This document shows positions 14,557 through 24,309 of a stretch of DNA of 64,000 nt, piece by piece. Position numbers and translations under genes: made by a program. Under the pieces are notes generated by a model that was given only the letters and a program-made list of their open reading frames with translations, was not told the DNA's origin and made no database searches. The stretch is from Spirogloea muscicola (lineage: Eukaryota > Streptophyta > Zygnematophyceae > Spirogloeales > Spirogloeaceae), in contig WELB01000001.1 of assembly GCA_009602725.1 (NCBI GenBank), forward strand, positions 484,621-548,620. Direction: 5' to 3'. Every line of letters starts with the position of its first letter. Within the stretch, counting starts at the first letter, position 1.

Positions 14557-14934
14557 CCAGCACCCAAATCTTCCCAAGTATGACTTGCATCAATGGCAAA
14601 AGTCTCCTGTGAGGTCTGCTGAATGTTGAGCGTCAAGATCAGACACGATGTGGTTGGCAAGTTGCAGAAGGCAATAAGCACAGTATGGACATTAGTGCAA
14701 TGTACAGTATGGACAGCAAGAGTTGCTCTGCTTGAAGTGACCCAAATTGCTAACCCATAATCTGCCAGGCTATTGGTAGCCGATGGTAGCCAAGCTTTGG
14801 CCGACACCTCAGCAGGCTTCTCGCCTCTTGAATTCTGTATGTGTGTTCTTGAATGCACCAGGCAGTATTCCTGAGCCTGCCGTTGTTGCCAGCATTCCTC
14901 CTCAATTTTTACCCCTTTTGATGTTCTCGCGTGG

Positions 14935-17714
14935 TTATGTAGCCCTCACAGCCAGCACCTCCAGCTTGTCACCAACCTCAATGTAGGTTGGCTTCAGCGC
15001 TGCCTCGTTGCAGTTAGCAGAAGTAAAGTAGGCGCCCAGGTATACCTGCACAGGCAGCAAAGTCACGAGTCATTGACTATCCAAGCATTAGTCAGGTTGG
15101 CAGGATTGCAGTAGCTCTCTGTGTAGAAGTGGCTCAATGCCATTTGCTTCAATAGAATAAAGCCAAGCCATAGTTCAACGTCTTCACAACTTGACAGACA
15201 AGGCAGGACAAGGCGAGCATGTCAATGGCAAGTCAATCATCTCCACTGTCAGAACGTCAACAGGATGCCCGCAGGCCACGGTGGCTCCATCCTGCAATAC
15301 CTGTCTGGACTCGTGCTGGAGGAGTCCCAGGGCCTCGCCAGTCCGGAATGTTGCGAGGGTCTGCAGCCCGTTCTCCAAACCAGTGGATTGAGTGCACAAA
15401 CAAGGGACGCAACTCTGAGCAAAACAATGTCACTTGCTCCGCATGACGCAGCTCAGCCTCGAAGGTGGCATACCTGCAGGGCCACATTGCCTCAGACAAT
15501 GCCCGACATCTTACCTTGGTCGGCTCTTCAGAGCCCAGACCCAGGCCTGTCTCCTGGTCCACAGTGGGCACCTAGAACACCAGCAGCAGCTGTTATGATA
15601 AGGCATGCGTGTGGAAAGTCGCAATGTGGCGCTCCATGGCTGCTTGTTTGGCCAGCGGCAAGCAAGAGGGGCCCGCACCTTGCACCGGGAGCACTCTTTT
15701 ACGAAGACGAAGTTGGGGGACTCCGCGGGGTCCCTGCTTGCGCTGGTGATGCGGAGCTCGCGCCAGGTATCCTCCTCCCAGGCCTCTGGCCCGTCGAGAA
15801 CGATGCTGTCACGAGGGCAATGGATCAAGGGAGCCCATCAGCAGCTTGCTGCAATCAATGCATCTATGGCTATCAGCAGTTTAAAGGAGGATTGCATACA
15901 GTGCATCTTGTGCAAGGTTCACACTCATTCACCTCGGTCGGAAGCGGCTCATGGGCAGCGGAGCTGGCATCTTCGTGTTGAGGTCGGCATGGGTTGCCTG
16001 CGGGACATCTGATCGTGATGTCAAACCCTCTGCTGAATGCAGGATACTGAGCCACCAGAAGTCAGAATTGATAGCTGGAGGTGTATCAGGGGTACTTCGC
16101 AGCAACACTGCCAGGGAGGAGCTGCGCAAGACTTTTCGAGTTCATATTTTGCAACGTGGAGCTGTCCACCTTGGCTATCATGTGGAATTGCGACAGGTTC
16201 TGGAAGCCCGTGAGATGGCCCTTGGGAGCACGGTCAACCTGCCGCCTCGTGTTCTCTGCGTGCACATCCGTGCTGCAAATAAGCTGAGCCTCAATAACGG
16301 CCATCCTTTGTACCCCTTGCACACTTCATGCCCATCCTTTTCATTACATGGTCTTGCAAATGATCAGCTAGCCTGGGTCTTCAAGCAACACTTACACTAC
16401 AGACGTTCACAATGTTGCACGTGCCCCACTCACTGGAGTCGAAGCGCACGAGGCGAAGGTCGAGGTCGAGAACCCTGGAGAACCACGCGGCTGCCTCGTC
16501 GCCTTCGTCGTTCGCAACCCCCTGCCACATGGACCAGAACTTGATGCTGATGCTGCTGGCCTTCTCTGGCAGCTTCAGTGGCACTTTCAGGTTCGGCATC
16601 CCGGGTGCCATAATTTCTGCGCAGAATATGGAGTGCGCCCTCAGCTTGAAAACCATTTTCTGCGAGACATCTGCAGAACATAATTTGCACTGGCTATCGC
16701 ACGACTACAAAGTCTGGAATTGGTTGTTACCAGGCTCTGGCCAACATCTGCAGGGGAAAGGTGCGCCGCTTACCCATGATAGCGTCGTCTGGCAGCTCTT
16801 CGCCTGATGTTGCTGCCACTGGCAGGAGTGGCTGTATCGTTGCCATCTCGGGCTTGACGCGCTGCGTGAGCATGCGGCCGGAGTCAGCGTAGACCACCAT
16901 CCAGAAGCGGTCGTACAGCAGCCCTGGCAAAACCGCAGGAGGCGCAGAAGCCGTGGGCGAGTCAAAAAATCACGCAGTTGATCACGACCAGCCGACTGAG
17001 CTCCCTCGCAATTTGCGAACACCCCATCATGGCTTAGCAACCAGTCTGACCTGCGGACTGTCCATGCACAACCCGCAATCCTGAGCCTTGCAAGCCTGAC
17101 AATGCCGGGACATTGCCTACCTCGCGGACTCGAGGGTTTCGGGCTCGCTCCATACCAGTGGTGGAAAGCCGGGCTTTGGTGACGGCGAAGCCGCGGCAGG
17201 ACTTGATGGGGTAGATATAGAGGTCGCTGACGGTGTGGCAGGCCAGCGGCGGCAGCGTCGCCACAGGGGTGCTGCTCGTACCCCACCCGCCAGTCCAGGA
17301 CTTGGGCAGAAAGCTGGTCATCGTGAGAGGAGCTGGAATGCCGTCGGCGAGTCGGGGTGCGGTGCTGCAGAACTCGGGAAGCCGTGTGGCGCTCGGATGA
17401 CGTGCACGAGAATGGGGTGGGCACTCTACGGCCGCAATGTGGGTGCTGGAAGTAGGCGAACGAAGCGCGGAGGAAGTGGGAATGACGTGAAGTGAGTTTG
17501 ATGGGCAGCAATGCGGGCGCTGGCAGCAAGGAGTGGGAGGGCGGAGAGCGGGCGTCGCCGGCGGCGAGGTGGAGGAGCTGCAGGCAGTGAGGGAGGGAGG
17601 GAGGGAAGGGGAGGGGAGGGGGGGGCTGCAGCTTGGCGGGAGGGGCAGGTGTGGCGGGAAGGTGGGTGGGGGGGGGGCAGCCATGGCGGAGAAGGGAAGG
17701 CGCGCTGACGTCAT
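14935..17714 (-). CDS. mARC-type MOSC domain molybdenum-cofactor protein
   Basis: Homologue of mitochondrial amidoxime reducing component, a small molybdoenzyme that reduces N-hydroxylated compounds with cytochrome b5 partners. The N-terminus from ATG 17714 is proline/serine-rich and could be an organelle targeting sequence; a second ATG lies at 17684. The MOSC_N start VSDLYIYPIKSCRGFAVTKA is near 17240-17170. Next come DRFWMVVYADSGRMLTQRV (near 16910-16860), MPNLKVPLKLPEK (near 16600), WFSRVLDLDLRLVRFDS (near 16490-16440), LNTKMPAPLPMSRFRP (near 15980-15930), SIVLDGPEAWEEDTWRELRI (near 15805-15745) and CSRCK, continued after an intron by VPTVDQETG (near 15690 and 15570). The CxRC motif holds the expected molybdenum-ligand cysteine. 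The last exon (15048-14935) reads VYLGAYFTSANC to TAA. Intact domain order supports a functional gene. Confidence 0.88.
17706..17713. promoter_or_regulatory. TGACGTCA palindrome overlapping the mARC start codon
   Basis: A perfect TGACGTCA octamer overlaps the chosen ATG (17714-17712) of the minus-strand mARC gene. If real translation begins at 17684 the site would lie in the 5' leader or core promoter instead. Confidence 0.35.
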
Positions 17715-18220
17715 GGGGCCTCGGAAGCTTCCACGCGCCGAAGGGCCGCGACTGCGGGCGAGTTACCGCGAGTGCGGACTCGGCAGGTGCTCGTGCCGTC
17801 TTTGCCGAGTTCAGGGATGCGCAGGGCAGGCCTGCCCCTAAAATTCACTTTCTCGTCGCTGCTAGATTTGGCAGTCTGTCGGATGCTCGTATTCTGCCCC
17901 TCCTTGGCCATTGAATCCGCAAATATTCTCGGTCTCACTGGCGGAGTTGGGAATGGCGGTGGAGAGGAGGCATCGGTCCGCCGCGTTTGGAGATAAACGA
18001 GAGGCGGGAGGGGGATCCCGGGCTGCCGGGCAGTGTGAACGGCTCCCCGGCCGGGCGCCCCGAGCGGGCGCCCCAACCTCCCTCCCCCACCTCCCTCCTT
18101 CCAATCTCAGCACCCGTGTATTCTATTGTCAGCGGCCGCATCCTGTTGTCCTCCATGACCGCGCCAGCCGCAGCGCCGGCCTGAGGCGCCCGAGCCGCCG
18201 CCGCCGCCGCCGCCGCCGCC
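17715..18220. promoter_or_regulatory. Divergent promoter region between mARC and RLCK-VII genes
   Basis: The start codons of the minus-strand mARC gene and plus-strand kinase gene are about 506 bp apart. The interval is GC-rich at both ends, less so around 17850-17950, and ends in a GCC tract at 18195-18220. No clear core elements were seen. Confidence 0.45.
18195..18220 (+). repeat. GCC tract in the 5' leader of the kinase gene
   Basis: Eight uninterrupted GCC units run directly into the ATG of the kinase gene. Confidence 0.85.
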
Positions 18221-20839
18221 ATGGGCTGCTTCGCCTGCTTCGGCCCCGACGACGCCGCNNNNNNNNNNNNNNNNNNNNNNNNNNNNNNNNNNNNNNNNNN
18301 NNNNNNNNNNNNNNNNNNNNNNNNNNNNNNNNNNNNNNNNNNNNNNNNNNNNNNNNNNNNNNNNNNNNNNNNNNNNNNNNNNNNNNNNNNNNNNNNNNNN
18401 NNNNNNNNNNNNNNNNNNNNNNNNNNNNNNNNNNNNNNNNNNNNNNNNNNNNNNNNNCGCCGCCGCCGCAGGCTCCGCGCCGCCGCCGCCGGACGGCGAG
18501 CAGCGGCGGCGGCCGCCGGCGGGGAAGATTGCGGCGCAGACGTTCATGTTCAAGGAGCTCGCGGCCGCCACCAAGAACTTCCGCCCCGAGTGCCTCGTCG
18601 GCGAGGGCGGCTTCGGCCGCGTCTACAAGGGCCGCCTGGAGGCCACCGGCCAGGTGACGGCCGCTCAGTGGCAGCCGCTCGCTGAGCCTCGCCGCACTTG
18701 CCGGCGTCCGCATGCGCTCGTCTCTGCGAGGCCGAAGGCAGCGGCCGCCGCACACCTGTAGTCCGGCCCAGCCGTCGGTGGCGTCGCGGTCGTTGCCGCC
18801 GGCATCTTGCGGCCCGGTGTCGCCGCAAGGGCCTTGCGAAGCGCAGTTGCCTTCTCTGGCCTCGCCGGCAGCCGCACTCGCACCCTCCATGGACTTGAGA
18901 GCAGACAGACGACAGGGGCCCGCTGTTGCCGATGCATACGAATACAAGCGATCTGTCTTCAGTAGGAATGGATCTGTCATCAGAGGAAAGCAGGCTGTTG
19001 TGGGGTTCACGGCTGATGGCGGCTCGTGACAGTGGCGGCGCCGCCCGCCCACTGGCAGTCGGTGACGGCGTGATTTTGATGAAGGTCGCAGGCATGTCGT
19101 CAGCATGTGTGCAAACCTGCAACTGACGCGGCCTCCGAGGCGGCCGGCGGCGGCTGCCTTGTCGGGTCCAGGTGGTGGCGGTCAAGCAGCTCGACCGCAA
19201 CGGGCTGCAGGGCAACCGCGAGTTCCTGGTGGAGGTGCTGATGCTCAGCCTGCTGCACCACCCGAACCTCGTCAACCTCATCGGCTACTGCGCCGACGGC
19301 GACCAGCGCCTGCTCGTCTACGAGTTCATGTCCCTTGGCTGCCTTGAGGATCACCTACATGGTGCGCACTGCCGCCGAGTCTTCCTGGGCCTCGCCTAGT
19401 GCTCACTCGACCTGCCCGGTTGCTCGACCTGCTCAGTCACTCAGGCGGCAGGTCGTTGCATTGATTGGCCTGTCATTTGATGTGGTGATCATGCGGTCCT
19501 CCTCCTGGTAGTACTTAAACCCACTAAGGTTGGGTAGCCTGGATTGGAGGATGATCAAGCTTGTAGTCAAAGTCATCAGGGCAGAGCCGATTTCCCATGG
19601 TTGTCATGGTGGGGCTTCTTCTCCTCCTCGGCAGACATGGCGCCAGGAAAGGTGCCGCTGGACTGGAACACGCGGATGAAGATTGCAGCAGGCGCCGCAC
19701 GCGGGCTCGAGTACCTGCACGACAAGGCCAACCCGCCGGTGATCTACCGCGACTTCAAGTCATCCAACATCCTGCTGGACGACAGCTACCACCCGAAGCT
19801 GTCCGACTTCGGGCTTGCGAAGCTCGGCCCCGTTGGCGACAAGACACACGTGTCGACGCGCGTCATGGGCACCTATGGGTATTGTGCTCCCGAGTATGCA
19901 ATGACAGGCCAGCTGACACTCAAGAGCGACGTGTACAGCTTCGGTGTTGTGCTGCTCGAGCTCATCACCGGCCGCAAGGCCATTGACAGCTCGCGCACGA
20001 CCGGAGAGCACAATCTCGTTGCCTGGGTATGCGCCAGTCGCCACTGCCGAATGTGTCTTTGCGATTGACACAAAGAGGCCGGAGTGGCGCCTCCTCCCGC
20101 TCACTGAGAACAACTCTTGCCGGCAACCAACATATGTGCATCTCTTTCTAAGTCGCATTGATGCGAGGGCGACATGACTCAGTGCCATCAACTCGGCAAT
20201 GCAGGCAAGACCGATGTTCAAGGACCGACGGAAATTCCCGACAATGGCGGACCCGCTACTGCAGGGCCACTTCCCCATGCGCGGCCTGTACCAGGCACTC
20301 GCCGTCGCGGCCATGTGCCTGCAGGAGCAGGCGGCGACTCGGCCCCTCATCAGCGACGTGGTCACAGCCCTCACCTACCTGGCTGCGCAGGTCAGAGTGG
20401 GTGGTCAGAATGATTGCCGTGAGTTGCGGCCAAAGCGAGTCTGTCATCAGCAATGCACCATGCCATCCCCAGTCGTCACTCTAGCTGTTGACATGGGCTG
20501 CCACAGCTGACAAATCCATCATCTGGCATGGCTGCTTCGGTGCAGAAGTACGACCCCAATGCACAGCCTGCGCAGAACGTGAGGCAGGGCAGCAGCGCAC
20601 CGTCACCTCGCGGAGCGTCGCGCGGGCAGTCACCGCGGGCGGGCCGGCAGTCCAATGGCGAGTACACCAAGGACGGCCCAACTGCAGTCGCCTACGGCCG
20701 CAGCTCTCCAGAGTCCTCGGAGGAGTGGGACAGCCGGGTGGCGCGGCAAGCGTACGCCGGCAACCCGCGGGACCGCGGCATGGCGGTCGACCGGGGCTCT
20801 GGGGGCGACTGGCATGAGAGGCGTTCAGATGGGGGATGA
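18221..20839 (+). CDS. Receptor-like cytoplasmic kinase, RLCK-VII (PBS1/PBL-like)
   Basis: A plant signalling kinase that acts below cell-surface receptors. The N-terminus MGCFACFG carries Gly2 for myristoylation and Cys3/Cys6 for palmitoylation, predicting plasma-membrane attachment. Exons: 18221-18653 (interrupted by a 199-N gap) with [13 protein letters not shown] and glycine loop [11 protein letters not shown]; 19172-19361 with [19 protein letters not shown] and the hinge region; 19635-20026 with catalytic loop [34 protein letters not shown] and [11 protein letters not shown]; 20205-20390; and 20546-20839, a serine/glycine/arginine-rich tail ending in TGA. The catalytic Lys, Asp and DFG are all visible, so the kinase should be active. 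YRD instead of HRD is usual for this family. A short stretch behind the N-terminus is hidden in the gap. Confidence 0.93.
18259..18457. other. Assembly gap of 199 N inside the first kinase exon
   Basis: The gap follows [12 protein letters not shown] and precedes a proline/arginine-rich stretch coded by GCC-like repeats. It is probably a GC-rich tract that could not be read through. The coding length across it is unknown. Confidence 0.95.
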
Positions 20840-21658
20840 CGCTCAGCTCCACACATTTTCTCTCCGGCCCCCCCCTCACCTCACCCCCTGCGTTGCCATT
20901 GAACCCCCCTCTACCTGTAGGCCCACTCGTCAAGATAACTGCACCGTGCTGTACAACACAACGTTGAGAGTAGCAGCAGTCAGCGTGCTGCCGCAGAGCC
21001 CATCTGCCCTGCCTGTTCAACTACCATACACATACCTTCTCTTCTGCCTTCTGTGCAGCCTGCCAACTTGTCAGCTACATGAGTACACCGCGTCAAGGTG
21101 ATAGATTCTCTCGTGTGGTGAGTGGCCAACAGCCAGCGGCAGCTTGCTAAGTTTATGCCAATAAACAAGCAGATTTTGGATTGAGAGCTGTTCAGGAAGG
21201 CAGGCAGGCAAGACAACCGTTATCACTTTCTTCAGCACTCCTGCGCTGACCCTATGATAGCACACATTGTCTGACCCTTCACAATCTGCCACATATTACA
21301 ACGGAACTTGCATATGCATGAAGCCCAATGGCAGTGAGCCTTTCCATGCTACCGTGTATCTATGTGCAGGCACCCTGCGCCGCTCACATTATCAACCTCA
21401 ATGCTTGCTTCTAGCTGCTCATGGTCAACAGATGCGTTGTCAATTGCCAGCCTCAATGATTAATAGTGACCTTAGGCGAAGCAGGGGAACAAGGAGGGGC
21501 AGCCACTGCCCTTGGGAGGCGTGCGCAAGGGTGTTCATTGAGAGAGCTTGTGGTCACTGTACAGTTTAAGATACCCTGTGGCTTCGAGCTCAAAGCACCA
21601 CTCATTGTGCATGCTTGACTATTGTCACCAGCCGTGAAGCCCGGGAGCTTGCGTGGGC
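20840..21658. other. Convergent intergenic region, nothing recognised
   Basis: This lies between the stops of the plus-strand kinase gene and the minus-strand TLDc gene. It should contain both 3' untranslated regions. No conserved peptide or known repeat was recognised. Confidence 0.5.
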
Positions 21659-23332
21659 TCATGCCAAGCCGCCTGACGAGGGCTGTACCTCGACGCATGG
21701 GCAAATCCCCACAACTGCAATTTGCACCACAGCAGCACATGTCAGGCTTGGTGAGCCAATTCCAGGATTACAACGGTGACAAACCTCTACAGCATGCGAA
21801 GCAGGACAGCTGCAAACTGGCTCTTCTGTCAGTCTGCAGACCTCCACATTCTTCACAATGTAGTCCTCATCATGCGCCAGGCATGGGCTCCCGTACGTCT
21901 CGCAGGGCCCGCTGGTCCCAGTCGTGCTGTGGCATCCATGCCCCAGCAGCAAGCGCAAGTTGGTCAGCCTTGTGCAGACGTCCTCTTGGCAAGCATATAG
22001 ACAAGAAGCAGGTCCATGACCTTCCCTCGGGCGCCTCACAATGGTCACCCTTTGCAATGAAACAGAGCCAAGCAGGAGCAGCAGCGGAAGTTGACTCACA
22101 GGTCGCCATCCAGCTGGATGGCAAAGTGGCCCCCGCCCCCCAACGCAAGGTTGTCGATGAGGCACAGCACAAAGTAGCGGTTGATGCCTGCACGAGCAAC
22201 CAACATGCTGAGCCATGCACCCAGCACTTGGAGGCGTGTCGCTGTGACACTCAGCGCGAAGAATTCATATCAAGGCTTGAGTGGCGACGAAAGGCTGCAT
22301 GGAGGCACCTGTGGAGAGGAAGAGCTCCAGCTTCCCCGTGACGTCCGTGAAGACGAACGAGTCACTGCTGCCCTATGACATTGCCCATGCAAGACGGCCC
22401 TGTCATTCGCCATTAGTCATAAGGCCATGTGACATTTGCACGACCTTGCTCCCCTATTACGACTTGCACCAGCCAGCAGAACCGCCTGGATTCTTATTGC
22501 ATTCGTTCACATGCACAACCCCAATCCCAGTTGCTCACGAGATACTTCTTCCGGCTGGACGGCTTGAGCACAGTCGAAAGCAGGCCTCCGAAGACGGCTC
22601 CTCGCTTGTCTCCCACGACCTGAGCAAACGCAGCCAGGATGAGCGCCCACAGTGGTGATATACTTGCAGAGAAATGGGCACAGAAATCTCCTCCAGCAGT
22701 ATGCGGCATCAGCCGACTGGCTAACCATGCAGTCACGGGACAGCTAAAATATCCAGTCATGCACGCCACAAGGTCCGCGCCAAACCTTGACCAAGTATGC
22801 ATCTTGCGCAGGACTTGCAGGATATGCAGACGACACCCAGGATGCGATGCGGAAGCGAGCCTCACCAGCAGGCTGGGCCCGGCCAGCATCTGGCTCCGGC
22901 GATACATTGTCGCCAGGGAGATGCCGTGCCGCTGAGAACTGCAGCAAAGGAAAAGAGGGGCGAGGAAGACGAGCCTGTGAAGCACCACCGGCGGCAGCCC
23001 CGACGCCGCCACCAGGATTCGAACACCAAGTCGCAAGACTGCGGCAGATGAGATAGTGTCGGCCGTCGAAGCGGAGGAGCTCGCATGTGCGGTCACCTGT
23101 ACAGGAGGACCCACTCGCGGCCGATGGCGATGGCCGGCAGCGCGCAGCAGAGGGCCCGGCGGTGCGCGTCCAGCAGCAGCTCCGACTGGTGCGACATGTC
23201 CGGCAGGCGCCCGGGGGCCTGCTTCAGCGCCCGCGGCGGCGGCGGCAGCGGCAGGTCCAGGTGGACCGCCGGCAGACTGCCACCACCGCCACCGGGAAAG
23301 TCAGCGCAGTCGGGGACGCCGTCGGCCACCTT

Positions 23333-23364
<32 letters not shown>

Positions 23365-23428
23365 TGAGCAGCTCACGGCCGCTGCTTTGCCACCTACCTC
23401 CCTCCTCCCTGCCTTCCACCCTCCACAC
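21659..23428 (-). CDS. TLDc-domain protein
   Basis: TLDc proteins protect against oxidative stress and in animals and yeast bind the V-ATPase. Exon 1 (23428-23097) starts with a glycine-rich N-terminus and reads MSHQSELLLDAHRRALCCAL then AIAIGREWVLLYR. Exon 2 begins at 22938 and restores SSQRHGISLATMYRRSQML in phase. Further exons: near 22640-22545 (GDKRGAVFGGLLSTVLKPS), 22375-22314 (SDSFVFTDVTGKLELFLSTG), 22190-22090 (YFVLCLIDNLALGGGGHFAI), 21925-21845 (ETYGSPCLAHDEDYIVKNVE), and a last exon near 21708-21659 (LWGFAHASRYSPRQAA) ending in TGA. These match the ordered TLDc blocks, including the terminal E-LWGF. One exon around 22790-22725 is uncertain. No extra domain was seen. Confidence 0.82.
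23333..23363 (-). repeat. GCC/GGC tract coding a glycine run in the TLDc protein
   Basis: About ten GCC units; on the minus strand they encode ten consecutive glycines near residue 25 of the TLDc protein. Confidence 0.8.
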
Positions 23429-23886
23429 TCGACGCCCCCCTTCTCAGAACCGAACAGCTGCCATGTATTGCAGGAATAGGATCTTCGCTCCCCATCCTGT
23501 TCATAGAAGAAACTTACACTCTTAGGGCAGCTTTGTTCTCTCTCAGAAGCCACAAAGTTCGGTGTGCTCAGCTGTAGAGCCTCTGCCGCTGATCCTCTTT
23601 ATATGCAGAAAGAAATAAGAGAACTAGCGCAGCTACATAGCTCGTGCCAATGGCCAAGACCCCAGTGAATAGGGCGGCAGTGGCTCTACGCCGTTCAGCA
23701 GTCTCTGTGAAAAGAAGCTGGCACCCCGCCAGCCCCGTCGTGGTCAGGACATCTGCTGGCCACTCGCCGAGGTGTCTCAAACACGGCCTCGACTGGCAGG
23801 AGGAGTGGTCATGAGGTCGCCGCAGGCGGCAAGATTTCCTCCGAGCTGCTAGCCATATGCCAGCCGAGAGCTCTTCCAGAAGGGGG

Positions 23887-24010
23887 CGGGGGCTGTGGGT
23901 GGCCACAGCCCAGAAGCAATGACCAAGGTTCGGAGGGCCGAAAGGCGCCAAAGCCACACAGCTATGAGCTTGGTAACTGCCGTTGTTTCGTAACACCCAG
24001 TCGGCAGCCG
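23887..24010 (-). mobile_element. LINE tail inserted between TLDc and helicase genes
   Basis: A minus-strand copy of the dispersed tail: hairpin with GGGGGCTGTGGGTGGCCA near 23887, then the reverse complement of CCTTGGTCATTG, GGCGCC and CACACAGCTATGAG near 23951-23972. This is the same module order as at 42645-42750. It lies in the presumed shared promoter of two genes. Confidence 0.65.
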
Positions 24011-24028
24011 CATGTAACTTGCTCGCCG

Positions 24029-24111
24029 TTGGCTCGTCCGCAGAGGCGAGCTGGACCAGCAGTCCGGCCCGGTCCGTCACAGCAAGCCCCATGGCAGCCA
24101 TTGCCGGTTCA

Positions 24112-24151
<40 letters not shown>

Positions 24152-24266
24152 TTGCTGGCGGAGGCCGGCCGAGCTGGGCGCCGGTGGTGCCGGCCTCACG
24201 GGCGCGCGGCGCTTCAGCACCGAAGATCGGNCGGCGGCGGCGGCGGCTCCGGCGACGGCGGCGGAA

Positions 24267-24309
<43 letters not shown>

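Noticed and set aside
23568-24101. Minus-strand open frame of 177 codons between TLDc and helicase genes
   Set aside because: It crosses a LINE tail and shows no similarity; codon content looks random.
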